A DNA stretch of 64,000 nt from Luteimonas endophytica (lineage in GTDB: Bacteria > Pseudomonadota > Gammaproteobacteria > Xanthomonadales > Xanthomonadaceae): NCBI RefSeq assembly GCF_029887875.1, contig NZ_JARXRM010000035.1, positions 62,001-126,000 of the forward strand, read 5' to 3'. The notes under the pieces were generated by a model. It ran no database searches, was not told the origin of the DNA, and worked only from the letters and a program-made list of their open reading frames with translations. Of this stretch, positions 41,052-49,291 are shown in pieces. A program made the translations under genes and the position numbers. The stretch's first letter is position 1, and each line of letters begins with the position of its first letter.

Positions 41052-41421
41052 CGCCCGTGGGCACGATGGCGGCGGTCTCGACCATCAGCACCACCGCGCG
41101 CCCGGGTGCCCGGGTGCGGTGCAGCACGCCCCGCGGCACGACCAGCCCCTCCCAGCGCCGCAGGTCCACCGTGCGGTCCTCCAGATCGACCAGGAACGTC
41201 CCATCCAGGACGAAGAAGAATTCGTCGTCGGCGACGTGCCGGTGCCAGTGGTATTCCCCCGTCATGACGCCGAGCCGGACCACGGCATCGTTCACCCGGC
41301 AGAGGGTCTGGTTGTACCAGCGGTCGGTGCAGGCCGCGGCCAGTGCGGCGACGTCGATCGTCGCCAGCGCGGGAAACTTGATGTCGAGGTGGGTGGCGTA
41401 GGGGAGGCTCGGGTCCGGCAT
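41038..41421 (-). CDS. Cupin-domain protein
   Basis: This 127-residue protein starts at ATG 41421. The cupin motifs are HWHRHVADDEFFFVLDGTFLVDLE (two His and a Glu for metal) and PRGVLHRTRAPG with the later His. Such proteins are often mannose-6-phosphate isomerase-like or small-molecule dioxygenase-like barrels; the reaction is unknown. It is transcribed with the thioesterase and away from the LysR gene at 41516. The AT-rich intergenic region holds operator-like repeats. Confidence 0.87.
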   Translation of the reverse strand: MPDPSLPYATHLDIKFPALATIDVAALAAACTDRWYNQTLCRVNDAVVRLGVMTGEYHWHRHVADDEFFFVLDGTFLVDLEDRTVDLRRWEGLVVPRGVLHRTRAPGRAVVLMVETAAIVPTGDADE

Positions 41422-41468
41422 GGCGATCGGCGGGTGGTGGAGACGGGCCGACTGTACGAGCCTCGATA

Positions 41469-41513
41469 ATTGGTGTCCAATATATTTAAACAGCCAAGTC
41501 AATATATAAACAG
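41469..41513. promoter_or_regulatory. AT-rich divergent control region with inverted and direct repeats
   Basis: ATTGG-TGT-CCAAT (41469-41481) is a perfect inverted repeat of the LysR box type (T-N11-A). The sequence CAATATATTTAAACAG (41478-41493) is repeated as CAATATATAAACAG (41500-41513), 22 bases or two helical turns apart. The second copy ends three bases before the LysR start codon. The region is strongly AT-rich inside a 70% GC neighbourhood and probably contains both divergent promoters. Confidence 0.65.
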
Positions 41514-41515
41514 AT

Positions 41516-42379
41516 ATGAATTTGCGGCAAATCCAGGTGTTCCTGGCCGTGGCGCGCCATGCCAGTTTCTCCACGGCCGCCGAGGAGCTGCGGATCGCGC
41601 AATCCGCGGTCAGCATCGCGATCCGCCGGCTGGAGGAGGATCTCGGCAGCCGCCTGTTCCATCGCAGCAAGCGTTCGGTGGAACTGTCGCCGGCCGGGCG
41701 CGCGTTCCTGGCCAGGGCGCAGCCCGCGCTCGCGCAACTGGATCTGGCGCGGCAGGAGCTGCGCGCGATCGAGGCCGGCATCGGCGGCTCGCTGGCGCTC
41801 GCGGCCCCGGCGATGGTGGCCGGGTTCGCGCTGGCCGCGCCGCTGGCGGCCTTCCAGGCGGCGCATCCGGGGGTGCGGGTGAGCCTGGCGCAGGCCGGCG
41901 CCGGCGAGATCGCCCGCCGCGTCGCCGCCGGCGAGGTGGAGCTCGGCGTGATCGCGAGCGAGGACGCCGAGCCGGGGCTGGAGATCGTCGAACTGGCGCG
42001 GTTCCGGAACGTCGCCTGCATGGCGACCGCATCGCGTCCTTCCACGGGTGCGGCGATGTCGTGGTCCGAGCTGCTGTCGCGGCCGATCATCGCGTTCCCG
42101 GCCGGCTACCACCAGCGCAGCCGGCTCGAGGCGCACGCCCGCAGGCTCGGCCTGGTGCCCGGCATCGTCATGGAAACCGAGAGCGTGGCGGTGCTGATCG
42201 AAGCGGTGCGCCGCGGCATCGGCGTGGCGACGCTGCCGGAGCCCGCGGTGCGCGACGTCGATGGCGTGGCCTGGCTTCCGCTGGAGGGAAACGATGTCCT
42301 CTCGGTCGGCGTCTGCCATCGCCGCGACTATCCGCTGTCGCGCGCGGCACGGGCGCTGGTCGAGCATCTGCGGCGGTGA
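41516..42379 (+). CDS. LysR-family transcriptional regulator
   Basis: This 287-residue protein starts at ATG 41516. The winged helix occupies residues 1-60 ([44 protein letters not shown]). The effector-binding domain from about 90 includes [20 protein letters not shown] and [22 protein letters not shown]. It is divergent from the cupin-thioesterase pair across 94 bases with LysR-type repeats, so it likely activates that pair and represses itself. Confidence 0.93.
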   Translation: MNLRQIQVFLAVARHASFSTAAEELRIAQSAVSIAIRRLEEDLGSRLFHRSKRSVELSPAGRAFLARAQPALAQLDLARQELRAIEAGIGGSLALAAPAMVAGFALAAPLAAFQAAHPGVRVSLAQAGAGEIARRVAAGEVELGVIASEDAEPGLEIVELARFRNVACMATASRPSTGAAMSWSELLSRPIIAFPAGYHQRSRLEAHARRLGLVPGIVMETESVAVLIEAVRRGIGVATLPEPAVRDVDGVAWLPLEGNDVLSVGVCHRRDYPLSRAARALVEHLRR

Positions 42380-42464
42380 GGCGCGAGGCGCCGGCGTTCG
42401 CTCGACGTTTGCGCGCCGCGTCCGCGGCGTGTCCAATACCCAACCCGCTCGAGGACCGACGCCC

Positions 42465-43148
42465 ATGGAATCCGGCAACGCCGAACGCACCGCCACGGCC
42501 GTGCTGTCGCCCGAAGAGGCCCGCGTGCTGGGCTGCCTGATCGAGAAGGAGGCGACCACGCCCGACCTGTATCCGCTCACCGTCAGCGCCGCGCAATCGG
42601 CCGCCAACCAGAAGACCGCGCGCGACCCGGTGATGGCGCTCGATCCGGGCGCGGTGAACCACGCGCTGCGGCGGCTGGAGCAGGCGGGGCTGGCCAAGCA
42701 GGTGTTCTCCACCCGCGCCGAACGCTACGAGCACCGCGCAGGCGCCCATTTCAGCCTGCCGCAGCAGCAGGTGGCGCTGCTCGGCCTGCTGCTGCTGCGC
42801 GGCCCGCAGACCGTGCACGAGCTGCTCGCCCGCAGCGAGCGCCTGAGCCGGTTCGCCGACGCCGAGGACGTCCGCCATCACCTCGAGCGGCTGTGCCAGC
42901 GGGAGCCGGCGCTGGCGGTGCTGGTGCCGCGCGGACCCGGCCAGCGCGAGGACCGCTATGCGCATCTGCTGTGCGGCCCCGTGGATGTCGCCGCGATCGC
43001 CGCGCGCGTGCCGGCCCAGGCGCCGGCGCCGGCAGCCAGCGCTGCGCTGGAAGCGCGCCTGCAGGCGCTGGAAGCCGAGGTCGCGGCGCTGCGCGGCCAG
43101 GTCGCGCAGCTGCTGGGCGCCGGCGGATCGGAGCCGGCGGGCGAGTGA
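42465..43148 (+). CDS. yceH: YceH-family (DUF480) winged-helix protein
   Basis: This 227-residue protein starts at ATG 42465. The family signature is [44 protein letters not shown], followed by two winged-helix modules ([19 protein letters not shown] and [27 protein letters not shown]). A C-terminal coiled coil ([23 protein letters not shown]) closes the protein. It is widely conserved in proteobacteria, and its role is unproven though DNA binding is expected. It stands alone. Confidence 0.92.
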   Translation: MESGNAERTATAVLSPEEARVLGCLIEKEATTPDLYPLTVSAAQSAANQKTARDPVMALDPGAVNHALRRLEQAGLAKQVFSTRAERYEHRAGAHFSLPQQQVALLGLLLLRGPQTVHELLARSERLSRFADAEDVRHHLERLCQREPALAVLVPRGPGQREDRYAHLLCGPVDVAAIAARVPAQAPAPAASAALEARLQALEAEVAALRGQVAQLLGAGGSEPAGE

Positions 43149-43300
43149 CGGCCCTCCGGGTCACCGGCGGGCGCGATGCCGGGGTGGACGAGCCGGTGGC
43201 GCGGACGCGACGCGGCGCCCGCCATCGCAACCGGCAGCCTGGTGCGAGGCGTGCACGCCGCTAGCCGCCGCGGGCGGATGGCGGGCGAGGGGGGAGGGAC

Positions 43301-44329
43301 ATGGATCTGGCGCTGCAGCTGATGGTGGGATTCTCGGTCGGCATGGCAGTCCTGCTTGCGGCGGTCCTCGCCGGCGGCCATCGACGGCTCGAACTGCCGT
43401 GGCAGTCGCGCCTGGCGGGTTTGGTGATGCTCGCCGGGCTGGCGGCGACCCAGCTCGGGCACCTGGAGTTCGCGACGGCGGCGGAGGCCTCGCCCACGCG
43501 CCGCTACGTGGTGGTGGTGTTCCTGCAGTCGCTCGGCTTCTACTGGCTGCTGCTGGGCGTGCTGCGTCCGGAGGGCGGCTGGCGCCGGATCGAATGGGCG
43601 CTGGCGGTCGCGATGCTGGCACTGGCGCTGGCGATTCCGCTGTCCTGGGCGGTCCCGGTGGCGCTGGCGCTGGGTGCGGCGGCAGCCGCGCACCTGTGCG
43701 TCCTGGTCTACCGGCTGCGCGCGCTGCGGCGCTGGTTCGCGCTCGAGCTGAAGGTGCTGGGACTGTTCGGGCTGATGGCGGTGGCGGTGGCGGCGAGCGG
43801 CCTGCTGGCGCGGGCGGGGATGGGCTGGTACGGCTACGCCTGGACCTATGCGGCGCTGATCGCGCTCGGATTCCTGCTGGTGGGCTGGCTGCTGCTGAGC
43901 GTGCCCGACCTGGTGCCGAAGACGCGCGAGGCGGTGGCGGTGGCCTATGCGCAGTCGACCCTGGCCCGGGTGGACCGGGACGCGATGGCGGCACGCCTGC
44001 GGCAGCTGTTCGAGCAGGAGCAGATCCATCGCTCGGAGTCGCTGAGCCTGGCCACCGTGGCCGGGATGCTCGGCCTGAGCACCCACCAGCTGTCGGAGCT
44101 GGTCAATACCGAGTTCGGGCTCGGGTTTCCGCGCTTCGTCCGCCAGCACCGAGTGGAGACCGCCAGGCAGATGCTGATCGAGGAGCCCCGGGCCTCGGTG
44201 CTGTCGGTAGGGATGGCGGCCGGCTTCAACTCCCAGTCGAGCTTCTATGTTGCGTTCAAGGAACAGGTCGGCGAGGTGCCGGGCGAGTACCGCCGGCGCC
44301 GCCTGGCGGCAGCGGAACCTTCCGGATGA
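43301..44329 (+). CDS. AraC-family regulator with seven-helix membrane domain
   Basis: This 342-residue protein starts at ATG 43301 behind GGGGGAGGGA. Residues 1-210 contain about seven membrane helices (LQLMVGFSVGMAVLLAAVLAGG, GLVMLAGLAATQLGHL, VVVVFLQSLGFYWLLLGVL, and so on). The C-terminal 110 residues are an AraC DNA-binding domain (LSLATVAGMLGLSTHQLSELVNTEFGLGFPRFV and VLSVGMAAGFNSQSSFYVAFKEQVGEVPGEYRRR). It would bind DNA from the inner membrane. A small membrane protein gene follows with an intergenic dyad, a likely target. Confidence 0.92.
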   Translation: MDLALQLMVGFSVGMAVLLAAVLAGGHRRLELPWQSRLAGLVMLAGLAATQLGHLEFATAAEASPTRRYVVVVFLQSLGFYWLLLGVLRPEGGWRRIEWALAVAMLALALAIPLSWAVPVALALGAAAAAHLCVLVYRLRALRRWFALELKVLGLFGLMAVAVAASGLLARAGMGWYGYAWTYAALIALGFLLVGWLLLSVPDLVPKTREAVAVAYAQSTLARVDRDAMAARLRQLFEQEQIHRSESLSLATVAGMLGLSTHQLSELVNTEFGLGFPRFVRQHRVETARQMLIEEPRASVLSVGMAAGFNSQSSFYVAFKEQVGEVPGEYRRRRLAAAEPSG

Positions 44330-44406
44330 TCATCCTGGAACCCCGCAAGTCGTTGATCCTGCGTCGATCCGCCCCCGGATCCGGCCGACCTGTTCCGGAT
44401 TGATCT

Positions 44407-44414
44407 TTCCGGAA
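44407..44414. promoter_or_regulatory. TTCCGGAA palindrome in AraC/membrane-protein spacer
   Basis: A perfect palindrome TTCCGGAA (44407-44414) is followed by a second half GCCGGAA and preceded by GTTCCGGATTGATC. Together these give three TTCCGGA-like half-sites in 40 bases. The spacer lies between the membrane AraC regulator and the small membrane protein. Such repeats suit AraC-type binding; this is inference. Confidence 0.35.
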
Positions 44415-44469
44415 GCCGGAACGCTCCGCCCGGCCCAAGCTGGCGCCACCTTCAATCCTGAGGTGTCAC

Positions 44470-44904
44470 ATGCTCGAGCTGGGAGACTTTGTCATGACGC
44501 ATTTCGCCTATGGGCTGTATCTCGCGATCTCGGTGGGAATGACGATCTGGGTGGCGCGCGCCCTGTCCGCCAACGGAGAGATCTTCCTCATTCGCTGTTT
44601 CGGCCAGGACCGCGAGCTGGCCGCCTCGACCAACCGCCTGCTGGTGATCGGTTTCTACCTGGTCAACCTGGGGTTCATCAGCTACCGCCTGAACGACTGG
44701 CAGGTCGATACCGTCGCGCTGATTCCGGAGGTCGGGTCGCGGGTGGGCATCACCCTGCTGGTGCTGGGCCTGATGCATTTCTTCAACATGGTGATGATCG
44801 CCCGCTTCGGGCGCGCGGTGGGTTCCTGGGCGCAGGATCAGGCGGCCGCGACAGACGCAGGCCCGCCCGACGCACTGGGGACGGTCGTCAGGGCCGACCG
44901 CTGA
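44470..44904 (+). CDS. Small integral membrane protein
   Basis: This 144-residue protein starts at ATG 44470; ATG 44494 is also possible. Three membrane helices are predicted at about 12-30 (YGLYLAISVGMTIWVARAL), 55-75 (RLLVIGFYLVNLGFISYRL) and 95-115 (VGITLLVLGLMHFFNMVMIARFG). It has no recognised domain. Position right after the membrane-bound AraC regulator suggests it is the target or a sensing partner. The last 30 residues are polar and probably cytosolic. Confidence 0.75.
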   Translation: MLELGDFVMTHFAYGLYLAISVGMTIWVARALSANGEIFLIRCFGQDRELAASTNRLLVIGFYLVNLGFISYRLNDWQVDTVALIPEVGSRVGITLLVLGLMHFFNMVMIARFGRAVGSWAQDQAAATDAGPPDALGTVVRADR

Positions 44905-45012
44905 ACGGCTGAAGGCGGCGAGTGCGCGCACAGGTGGAGCGCCAGGGCGCGCGAGATCCACGGCTGGCCTGCCCCCGCCGCCGGAGTGGCAGGCCGCCGC
45001 CCGCGACGCAGG

Positions 45013-45984
45013 TCAGGGGTGCGGTCTGGCGGGTCGCGCGCCTCCGGCGCCCCGCCTGGACCGGGCGGTTGCGGCGCGCGCCCGCAGCAGCGTGCCGGAC
45101 CGCCTGCGCAGGCGGTCCCACAGCGCTTCGGCGATCGGGCCGTGCGGACGATCGCGGCGCCGCACCGCCGCCAGCGTTTCGTCGATGCCGGGAAAATGCC
45201 GGCCGGCCAGCGACACCAGGCGGCCGTCGCGCAGTTCCTCTTCGATCATGAAGCGGGGCAGGTGGCCCCAGGCCATGCCGCCGACGATCAGTTCCTTCTT
45301 CATCGCGTGATCGGCCACCGTGCACTGCGGCGCTCCCTGCACCACGTAGTGGTCGCGGTCCGGGCGCCGCGTGGCGGAGTCGCGCAGGATGCACTGGGTC
45401 AGCCGGCGCATGCGCTCGGGCGTGATCGAGCGCGTCACCGGGAACGGCAGGAAGCCCGGAGCGGCGACCGGTACCAGCGACACCGCCCCCAGATCGATCC
45501 ATTCCAGGCGCGCGTCGCGGGTGTCGGCGCGGTGCACCGCCAGGTCCGCCCGGTCGTCCAGCAGGCGCTCCCAGGGCCCGGCCACCGCTTCGTAGTGCAG
45601 GTTGAGCCGCGTGTCCGGGTGCCGGGCGAAGAACTCGCCGAGCAGCGCCAGCACCTGCGGCCGCGGACACAGGTCGCCGATCACGACCTGCAACTGCGTT
45701 TCGGTGCCCATCGCCAGCTGGCGGGCATGCCGCTGCAGCGCGTCCGCATCGCCCAGCAGCAGCGCCGCCTGGCGATGGAACGACAGCCCCTGGGCGGTGG
45801 GCCGGACCCGGTAGCCGCTACGGTCCAGCAGTGCCACCCCCAGCTGGCGTTCCAGCTTGCCCACCGCCGCGTGCACCGCCGGGTGGGAGCGATGCAGCAG
45901 CGCGGCGGCCGCCTGGAATCCGCCGGCGCGGACCACCGCGTCGAAGCACTCGAGCTCGTGCAGGGTGAACCCGGAAATTGTCAT
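45013..45984 (-). CDS. LysR-family transcriptional regulator
   Basis: I chose ATG 45984 (MTISGFTLHELECFDAVVRAGGFQAAA); ATG 46014 would add ten residues but overlaps promoter-like AT-rich sequence. The 323-residue product has the standard winged helix and a substrate-binding domain (QLQVVIGDLCPRPQVLALLGEFFARHPDTRLNLHYEAV). A long Arg/Ala-rich tail of about 30 residues ends it. A TGTC-N9-GACA dyad lies at 45979-45995 over the start. It is divergent from a secreted hydrolase gene, the likely target. Confidence 0.9.
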   Translation of the reverse strand: MTISGFTLHELECFDAVVRAGGFQAAAALLHRSHPAVHAAVGKLERQLGVALLDRSGYRVRPTAQGLSFHRQAALLLGDADALQRHARQLAMGTETQLQVVIGDLCPRPQVLALLGEFFARHPDTRLNLHYEAVAGPWERLLDDRADLAVHRADTRDARLEWIDLGAVSLVPVAAPGFLPFPVTRSITPERMRRLTQCILRDSATRRPDRDHYVVQGAPQCTVADHAMKKELIVGGMAWGHLPRFMIEEELRDGRLVSLAGRHFPGIDETLAAVRRRDRPHGPIAEALWDRLRRRSGTLLRARAATARSRRGAGGARPARPHP

Positions 45985-46073
45985 CGTTTTCGACAGTGAT
46001 CTGGCGAACTTCATAATATCAATCGATGTGCGGCGGCCCCAGGATGCGGCTCTCCACCCACTGGAGCCCGCCC

Positions 46074-47003
46074 ATGAGCCTCGCGTTCCTGCCCCTGCTG
46101 GCGTTCGGCGTCGCCGCCGCCTCGCCTTCCCCCGACGCGGCGCTCGCCGAGCTGCGCCCGGCGTCCGCATCGGAAGGAGCCGCGGCGCCTTCCCATTTCG
46201 TCACCGGCGACGGGGTTCGCATCGCCTACCGGCTCGACGGCGCGCCGGACCGCCCGGTCCTGATCCTGGCCAATTCCATCGGCACCACCCTGGAGATGTG
46301 GGACCTGCAGGTTCCGGCGCTGTCGAAGCACTTCCGCGTGCTGCGCTACGACATGCGCGGCCACGGCGGCTCCGGCGTGCCGCCAGGGGCCTATTCGATC
46401 GACCGCCTCGGGCACGACGTGCTCGAGCTGATGGACGCGCTGGCGATCGAGCGCGCGCACCTGCTCGGCCTGTCGCTGGGCGGATTCGTCGGCCAGTGGC
46501 TCGGGGTGCACGCGCCCGAGCGCATCGACAGGCTGATCCTGAGCAATACCGCGGCCTACCTGGGGCCGCCGCGGCGATGGGACGAGGCGATCGCCGCCCT
46601 GCGCGAGGCGCCGGACATGGCCGCGACCGCGGAGTCGTTTCTGGCGAACTGGTTCCCGCCGCAGATGCTCGCGGAAAACGGCCCGCGCGTGCGGCAGTTC
46701 CGCGGCATGCTGCTGGCGACCGAGCGCCAGGGGCTGGCCGGCGCCTGGGCCGCGGTGCGCGACGCCGACCTGCGGCGCAGCATCGCGCTGATCGAGCGGC
46801 CGACGCTGGTGATCGCCGGCGCGCACGACACCGTCACCCTGCCGGAGCACGGCGAATTCATCGCCGCGGCAGTCCCGGGTGCGACACTGGAGATCCTGGA
46901 CGCGGTGCATCTGCCGAACATCGAGCGACCCGACGCATACCTGCGGCTCGTGCTCGACTTCCTGGCCCCGGCCCGGCTGGCGGGCGATCCGCCGGAACGA
47001 TAG
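46074..47003 (+). CDS. Exported alpha/beta hydrolase (3-oxoadipate enol-lactonase-like)
   Basis: I chose ATG 46074 with GGAG upstream, giving 309 residues. Residues 1-18 form a signal peptide. The hydrolase core resembles PcaD: VLILANSIGTTLEMWDLQVPALSKHFRVLRYDMRGHGGS, the nucleophile elbow GLSLGGF, Asp in IAGAHDTVT and His in DAVHLPNIE. A signal peptide is not typical of PcaD, and no other protocatechuate-pathway gene is near, so the true substrate is probably another ester or lactone. It is divergent from a LysR regulator. Confidence 0.85.
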   Translation: MSLAFLPLLAFGVAAASPSPDAALAELRPASASEGAAAPSHFVTGDGVRIAYRLDGAPDRPVLILANSIGTTLEMWDLQVPALSKHFRVLRYDMRGHGGSGVPPGAYSIDRLGHDVLELMDALAIERAHLLGLSLGGFVGQWLGVHAPERIDRLILSNTAAYLGPPRRWDEAIAALREAPDMAATAESFLANWFPPQMLAENGPRVRQFRGMLLATERQGLAGAWAAVRDADLRRSIALIERPTLVIAGAHDTVTLPEHGEFIAAAVPGATLEILDAVHLPNIERPDAYLRLVLDFLAPARLAGDPPER

Positions 47004-47013
47004 TCTCGCGGCC

Positions 47014-47358
47014 ATGGGCATGATCACCTGCGTCGTGGAGTACACCATCGATCCGGCCAAGCTCGAAGCGTTCGAACGCTTCGCGCGGGAATGGATGCGG
47101 CTGGTCGACAAGCACGGCGGGCGCCATCACGGCTATTTCCTGCCGGGCGAGGGTGCCAGCGACAAGGCGCTGGCGCTGTTCAGCTTCGACAGCCTGGCCG
47201 CCTATGAGCGCTACCGGGCGCGGTTCGGCGAGGATCCGGAGTTCATCGCCGCCGACCGGATCCGCGACGAGTCGGGCTGCGTGTTGCGCCACGAGCGGAG
47301 CTTCATGCGTCCGCTGCTGCCGGTCGACGTCGCCGGTGGCGAGCCCGGCGCTTCCTGA
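47014..47358 (+). CDS. NIPSNAP-family protein
   Basis: This 114-residue protein starts at ATG 47014. It is a small ferredoxin-like dimeric alpha-beta barrel: MITCVVEYTIDPAKLEAFERFAREWMRLVDKHGGRHHGYFLPGEG, then FSFDSLAAYERYRARFGEDPEF and RYERSFMRPL-type ends. The family is of unclear function. It follows the hydrolase gene by ten bases and precedes an AraC regulator, suggesting one transcript. Confidence 0.85.
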   Translation: MGMITCVVEYTIDPAKLEAFERFAREWMRLVDKHGGRHHGYFLPGEGASDKALALFSFDSLAAYERYRARFGEDPEFIAADRIRDESGCVLRHERSFMRPLLPVDVAGGEPGAS

Positions 47359-47381
47359 CCGCCCGCGTCGCCCGGAACGCC

Positions 47382-48233
47382 ATGCTGCGTCTTCCCATCC
47401 CCGCCCTGCGTCCGTTCGTCGCGCTGCTGTGGTCGCAGCCGGCGGCGCCGCACCGCGCCGCGCCGGCGCGGTACGAGCACGTGCTGCCGACCGGCAGGAT
47501 GCATCTGGCGGTGCGCCTGGGCGATGCGCCCCTGTGCCTGGTCGACGCCGCCGGCCGCACCATCGCCACGCCCGGCCATGCCGTGCTCGGCGGCGCCCGC
47601 GACGGCTACTACGCCAAGCTGGCGGGACCGTCCGCGGGTTCGGTCGGCGCGCAGTTTCTGCCCGGCGCGGCGCGCGCGCTGTTCGGCGTGGCGGCGGGCG
47701 AACTGGCCGGGCGGCACGTCCCGCTGGAGGCGCTGTGCGGCGCCGCCGCCGCAGGCCTGCGCGCGCGGCTGATCGAGGAAGCGTGCCCGCAGCGCCGGCT
47801 GGAACTGCTCGAAGCGTTCCTGGCCGCGCGCCTGCCGCGCGCGCGCGGGCTGCACCCGGCCGTGGCCGAAGCGCTCGCCGGCCTTGCCGGCGGCGGTTCG
47901 GTGGCCGAGCTGGTCGCCTCCAGCGGCTACAGCCACCGGCATCTCACGGCGGCGTTCCGCGACGCGGTCGGGCTGACGCCGCAGCGGTTCCGCCGCGTGC
48001 TGCGGTTCCAGGTGGCGCTGGCGGCGCACCGCCGCGAACCGGGCATGCCGTGGGTGCGCGTGGCCCATCTGGCCGGCTACAGCGACCAGGCGCATTTCGT
48101 GCGCGAGTTCCGCGCCTTCACCGGGGTGAGGCCGGGCGACTACCGCCGTGCGGCCCCGGTGGCGCGACATCACCTGCCGGTCGACGCGGATCGGGTCGAT
48201 TCCATTCAAGACGCCGGTCGCGCGCCCGGCTAA
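47382..48233 (+). CDS. AraC-family transcriptional regulator
   Basis: This 283-residue protein starts at ATG 47382. The N-terminal domain (LRPFVALLWSQPAAP...YEHVLPTGRMHLAVRLGDAPL) is of the DUF6597/AraC-sensor type. The C-terminal helix-turn-helix is SVAELVASSGYSHRHLTAAFRDAVGLTPQRFRRVLRFQ with HLAGYSDQAHFVREFRAFTGVRPGDYRR. It lies 32 bases before the VOC gene and may regulate it. The tail after residue 265 is not conserved. Confidence 0.9.
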   Translation: MLRLPIPALRPFVALLWSQPAAPHRAAPARYEHVLPTGRMHLAVRLGDAPLCLVDAAGRTIATPGHAVLGGARDGYYAKLAGPSAGSVGAQFLPGAARALFGVAAGELAGRHVPLEALCGAAAAGLRARLIEEACPQRRLELLEAFLAARLPRARGLHPAVAEALAGLAGGGSVAELVASSGYSHRHLTAAFRDAVGLTPQRFRRVLRFQVALAAHRREPGMPWVRVAHLAGYSDQAHFVREFRAFTGVRPGDYRRAAPVARHHLPVDADRVDSIQDAGRAPG

Positions 48234-48265
48234 CGTGCCGCATCGACCTACCGAGACACTCACGC

Positions 48266-48739
48266 ATGGCCATCCACGAACTCTTCGCCTACCTCTGCGT
48301 CGCCGACACCGACGCCGCGATCCGCTTCTACTCCCGCGCCTTCGGCGCCACCGAGAAGTTCCGCCTCACCGAGCCCGGCGGACGCATCGGGCATGCCGAA
48401 ATGGACTTCGGCGGCTGGACGGTGATGCTGTGCGACGAGTATCCCGAGTACGGGATTCGCGCGCCGGCCGCCGGCGCCCCGGCGGGCGTCACCCTGCACC
48501 TGCACGTCGACGACGCCGACGCCACGATCGCGCAGGCCCTGGCGGCGGGCGCGACGCTGGAGCGCCCGGCCACCGATGCCTTCTACGGCGAGCGCAGCGG
48601 CAGCGTGCACGACCCGTTCGGGCACCGCTGGCTGATCGGCCACAGCATCGAGGAGGTGGCGGTGGAGGAGATGCAGCGCCGCTACGACGCACTGATGCGG
48701 GCAGGGGGCGGCCCCTGCGCCGGCGAGGGCAGCGATTGA
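48266..48739 (+). CDS. VOC-family (glyoxalase/bleomycin-resistance-like) protein
   Basis: This 157-residue protein starts at ATG 48266. The paired beta-alpha-beta-beta-beta modules are visible: LFAYLCVADTDAAIRFYSRAFGATEKFRLTEPGGRIGHAEMDFGG and VTLHLHVDDADATIAQALAAGATLERPATDAFYGERSGSVHDPFGHRW. Metal-type residues include H and E in GHAEMDF and H in GHRW. This is the PhnB-like subgroup. Function unknown. It probably shares a transcript with the preceding AraC gene. Confidence 0.9.
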   Translation: MAIHELFAYLCVADTDAAIRFYSRAFGATEKFRLTEPGGRIGHAEMDFGGWTVMLCDEYPEYGIRAPAAGAPAGVTLHLHVDDADATIAQALAAGATLERPATDAFYGERSGSVHDPFGHRWLIGHSIEEVAVEEMQRRYDALMRAGGGPCAGEGSD

Positions 48740-48742
48740 GGC

Positions 48743-49291
48743 TCAGCGCCGCGGCGGCCGCGCCAGCCAGTGGCGCAGCGCCGCGTTGGCCTGTCGCGTG
48801 ACCTCGTCGATCCCCGGCGCGAGATCGACCGCCACCACATCGGCCTCGCCGGCCGGTGCCTCCAGCGCCAGCAGCTGGCTGTCGAGCAGGTCCGCCGGGG
48901 CGAAATGTCCGGTGCGCGCGCGCAGCCGCGCGCGCACCAGTTCCGGGTCGCCGGCCAGATGGATGAAGCGGGTGGGATAGCCGAGTTCGCGGAAACGCTG
49001 GCGGTGGCCGCGACGCAGCCCGGACCAGGCCAGCACGCAGCTCTCGCCCTGCGCGCGGTGCCGGCGCAGCGCGGCGCACAGGGCCGCGATCCACGGCTCG
49101 CGCATCGCGTCGGTGAGCGGCTCGCCGCGGGCCATGCGCTCGCGGTTGGCGGCCGGGTGGAAGTCGTCGGCTTCCAGCAGACGGAAATCCCAGGCCCGCG
49201 CCAGCCTGGCGGCCAGCGTCGATTTGCCGGAACCGCTGACGCCCATGGCGATCACCAGCACCGGCACCGGTTCGGCGGCGGCGTCGCTCAT
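48743..49291 (-). CDS. gntK: Gluconokinase
   Basis: This 182-residue protein starts at ATG 49291, overlapping the phosphorylase stop by four bases. The P-loop GVSGSGKST (17-25) and family motifs [51 protein letters not shown] and [21 protein letters not shown] identify a GntK-type kinase. It phosphorylates D-gluconate to 6-phosphogluconate. Coupling to a phosphorylase that would release gluconate from cellobionate gives it a clear task, feeding the Entner-Doudoroff or pentose phosphate route. Confidence 0.93.
   Translation of the reverse strand: MSDAAAEPVPVLVIAMGVSGSGKSTLAARLARAWDFRLLEADDFHPAANRERMARGEPLTDAMREPWIAALCAALRRHRAQGESCVLAWSGLRRGHRQRFRELGYPTRFIHLAGDPELVRARLRARTGHFAPADLLDSQLLALEAPAGEADVVAVDLAPGIDEVTRQANAALRHWLARPPRR

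Noticed and set aside
46074..47003. Calling the hydrolase pcaD (beta-ketoadipate pathway)
   Set aside because: It has a signal peptide and no neighbouring pca genes, so only the fold similarity is reported.
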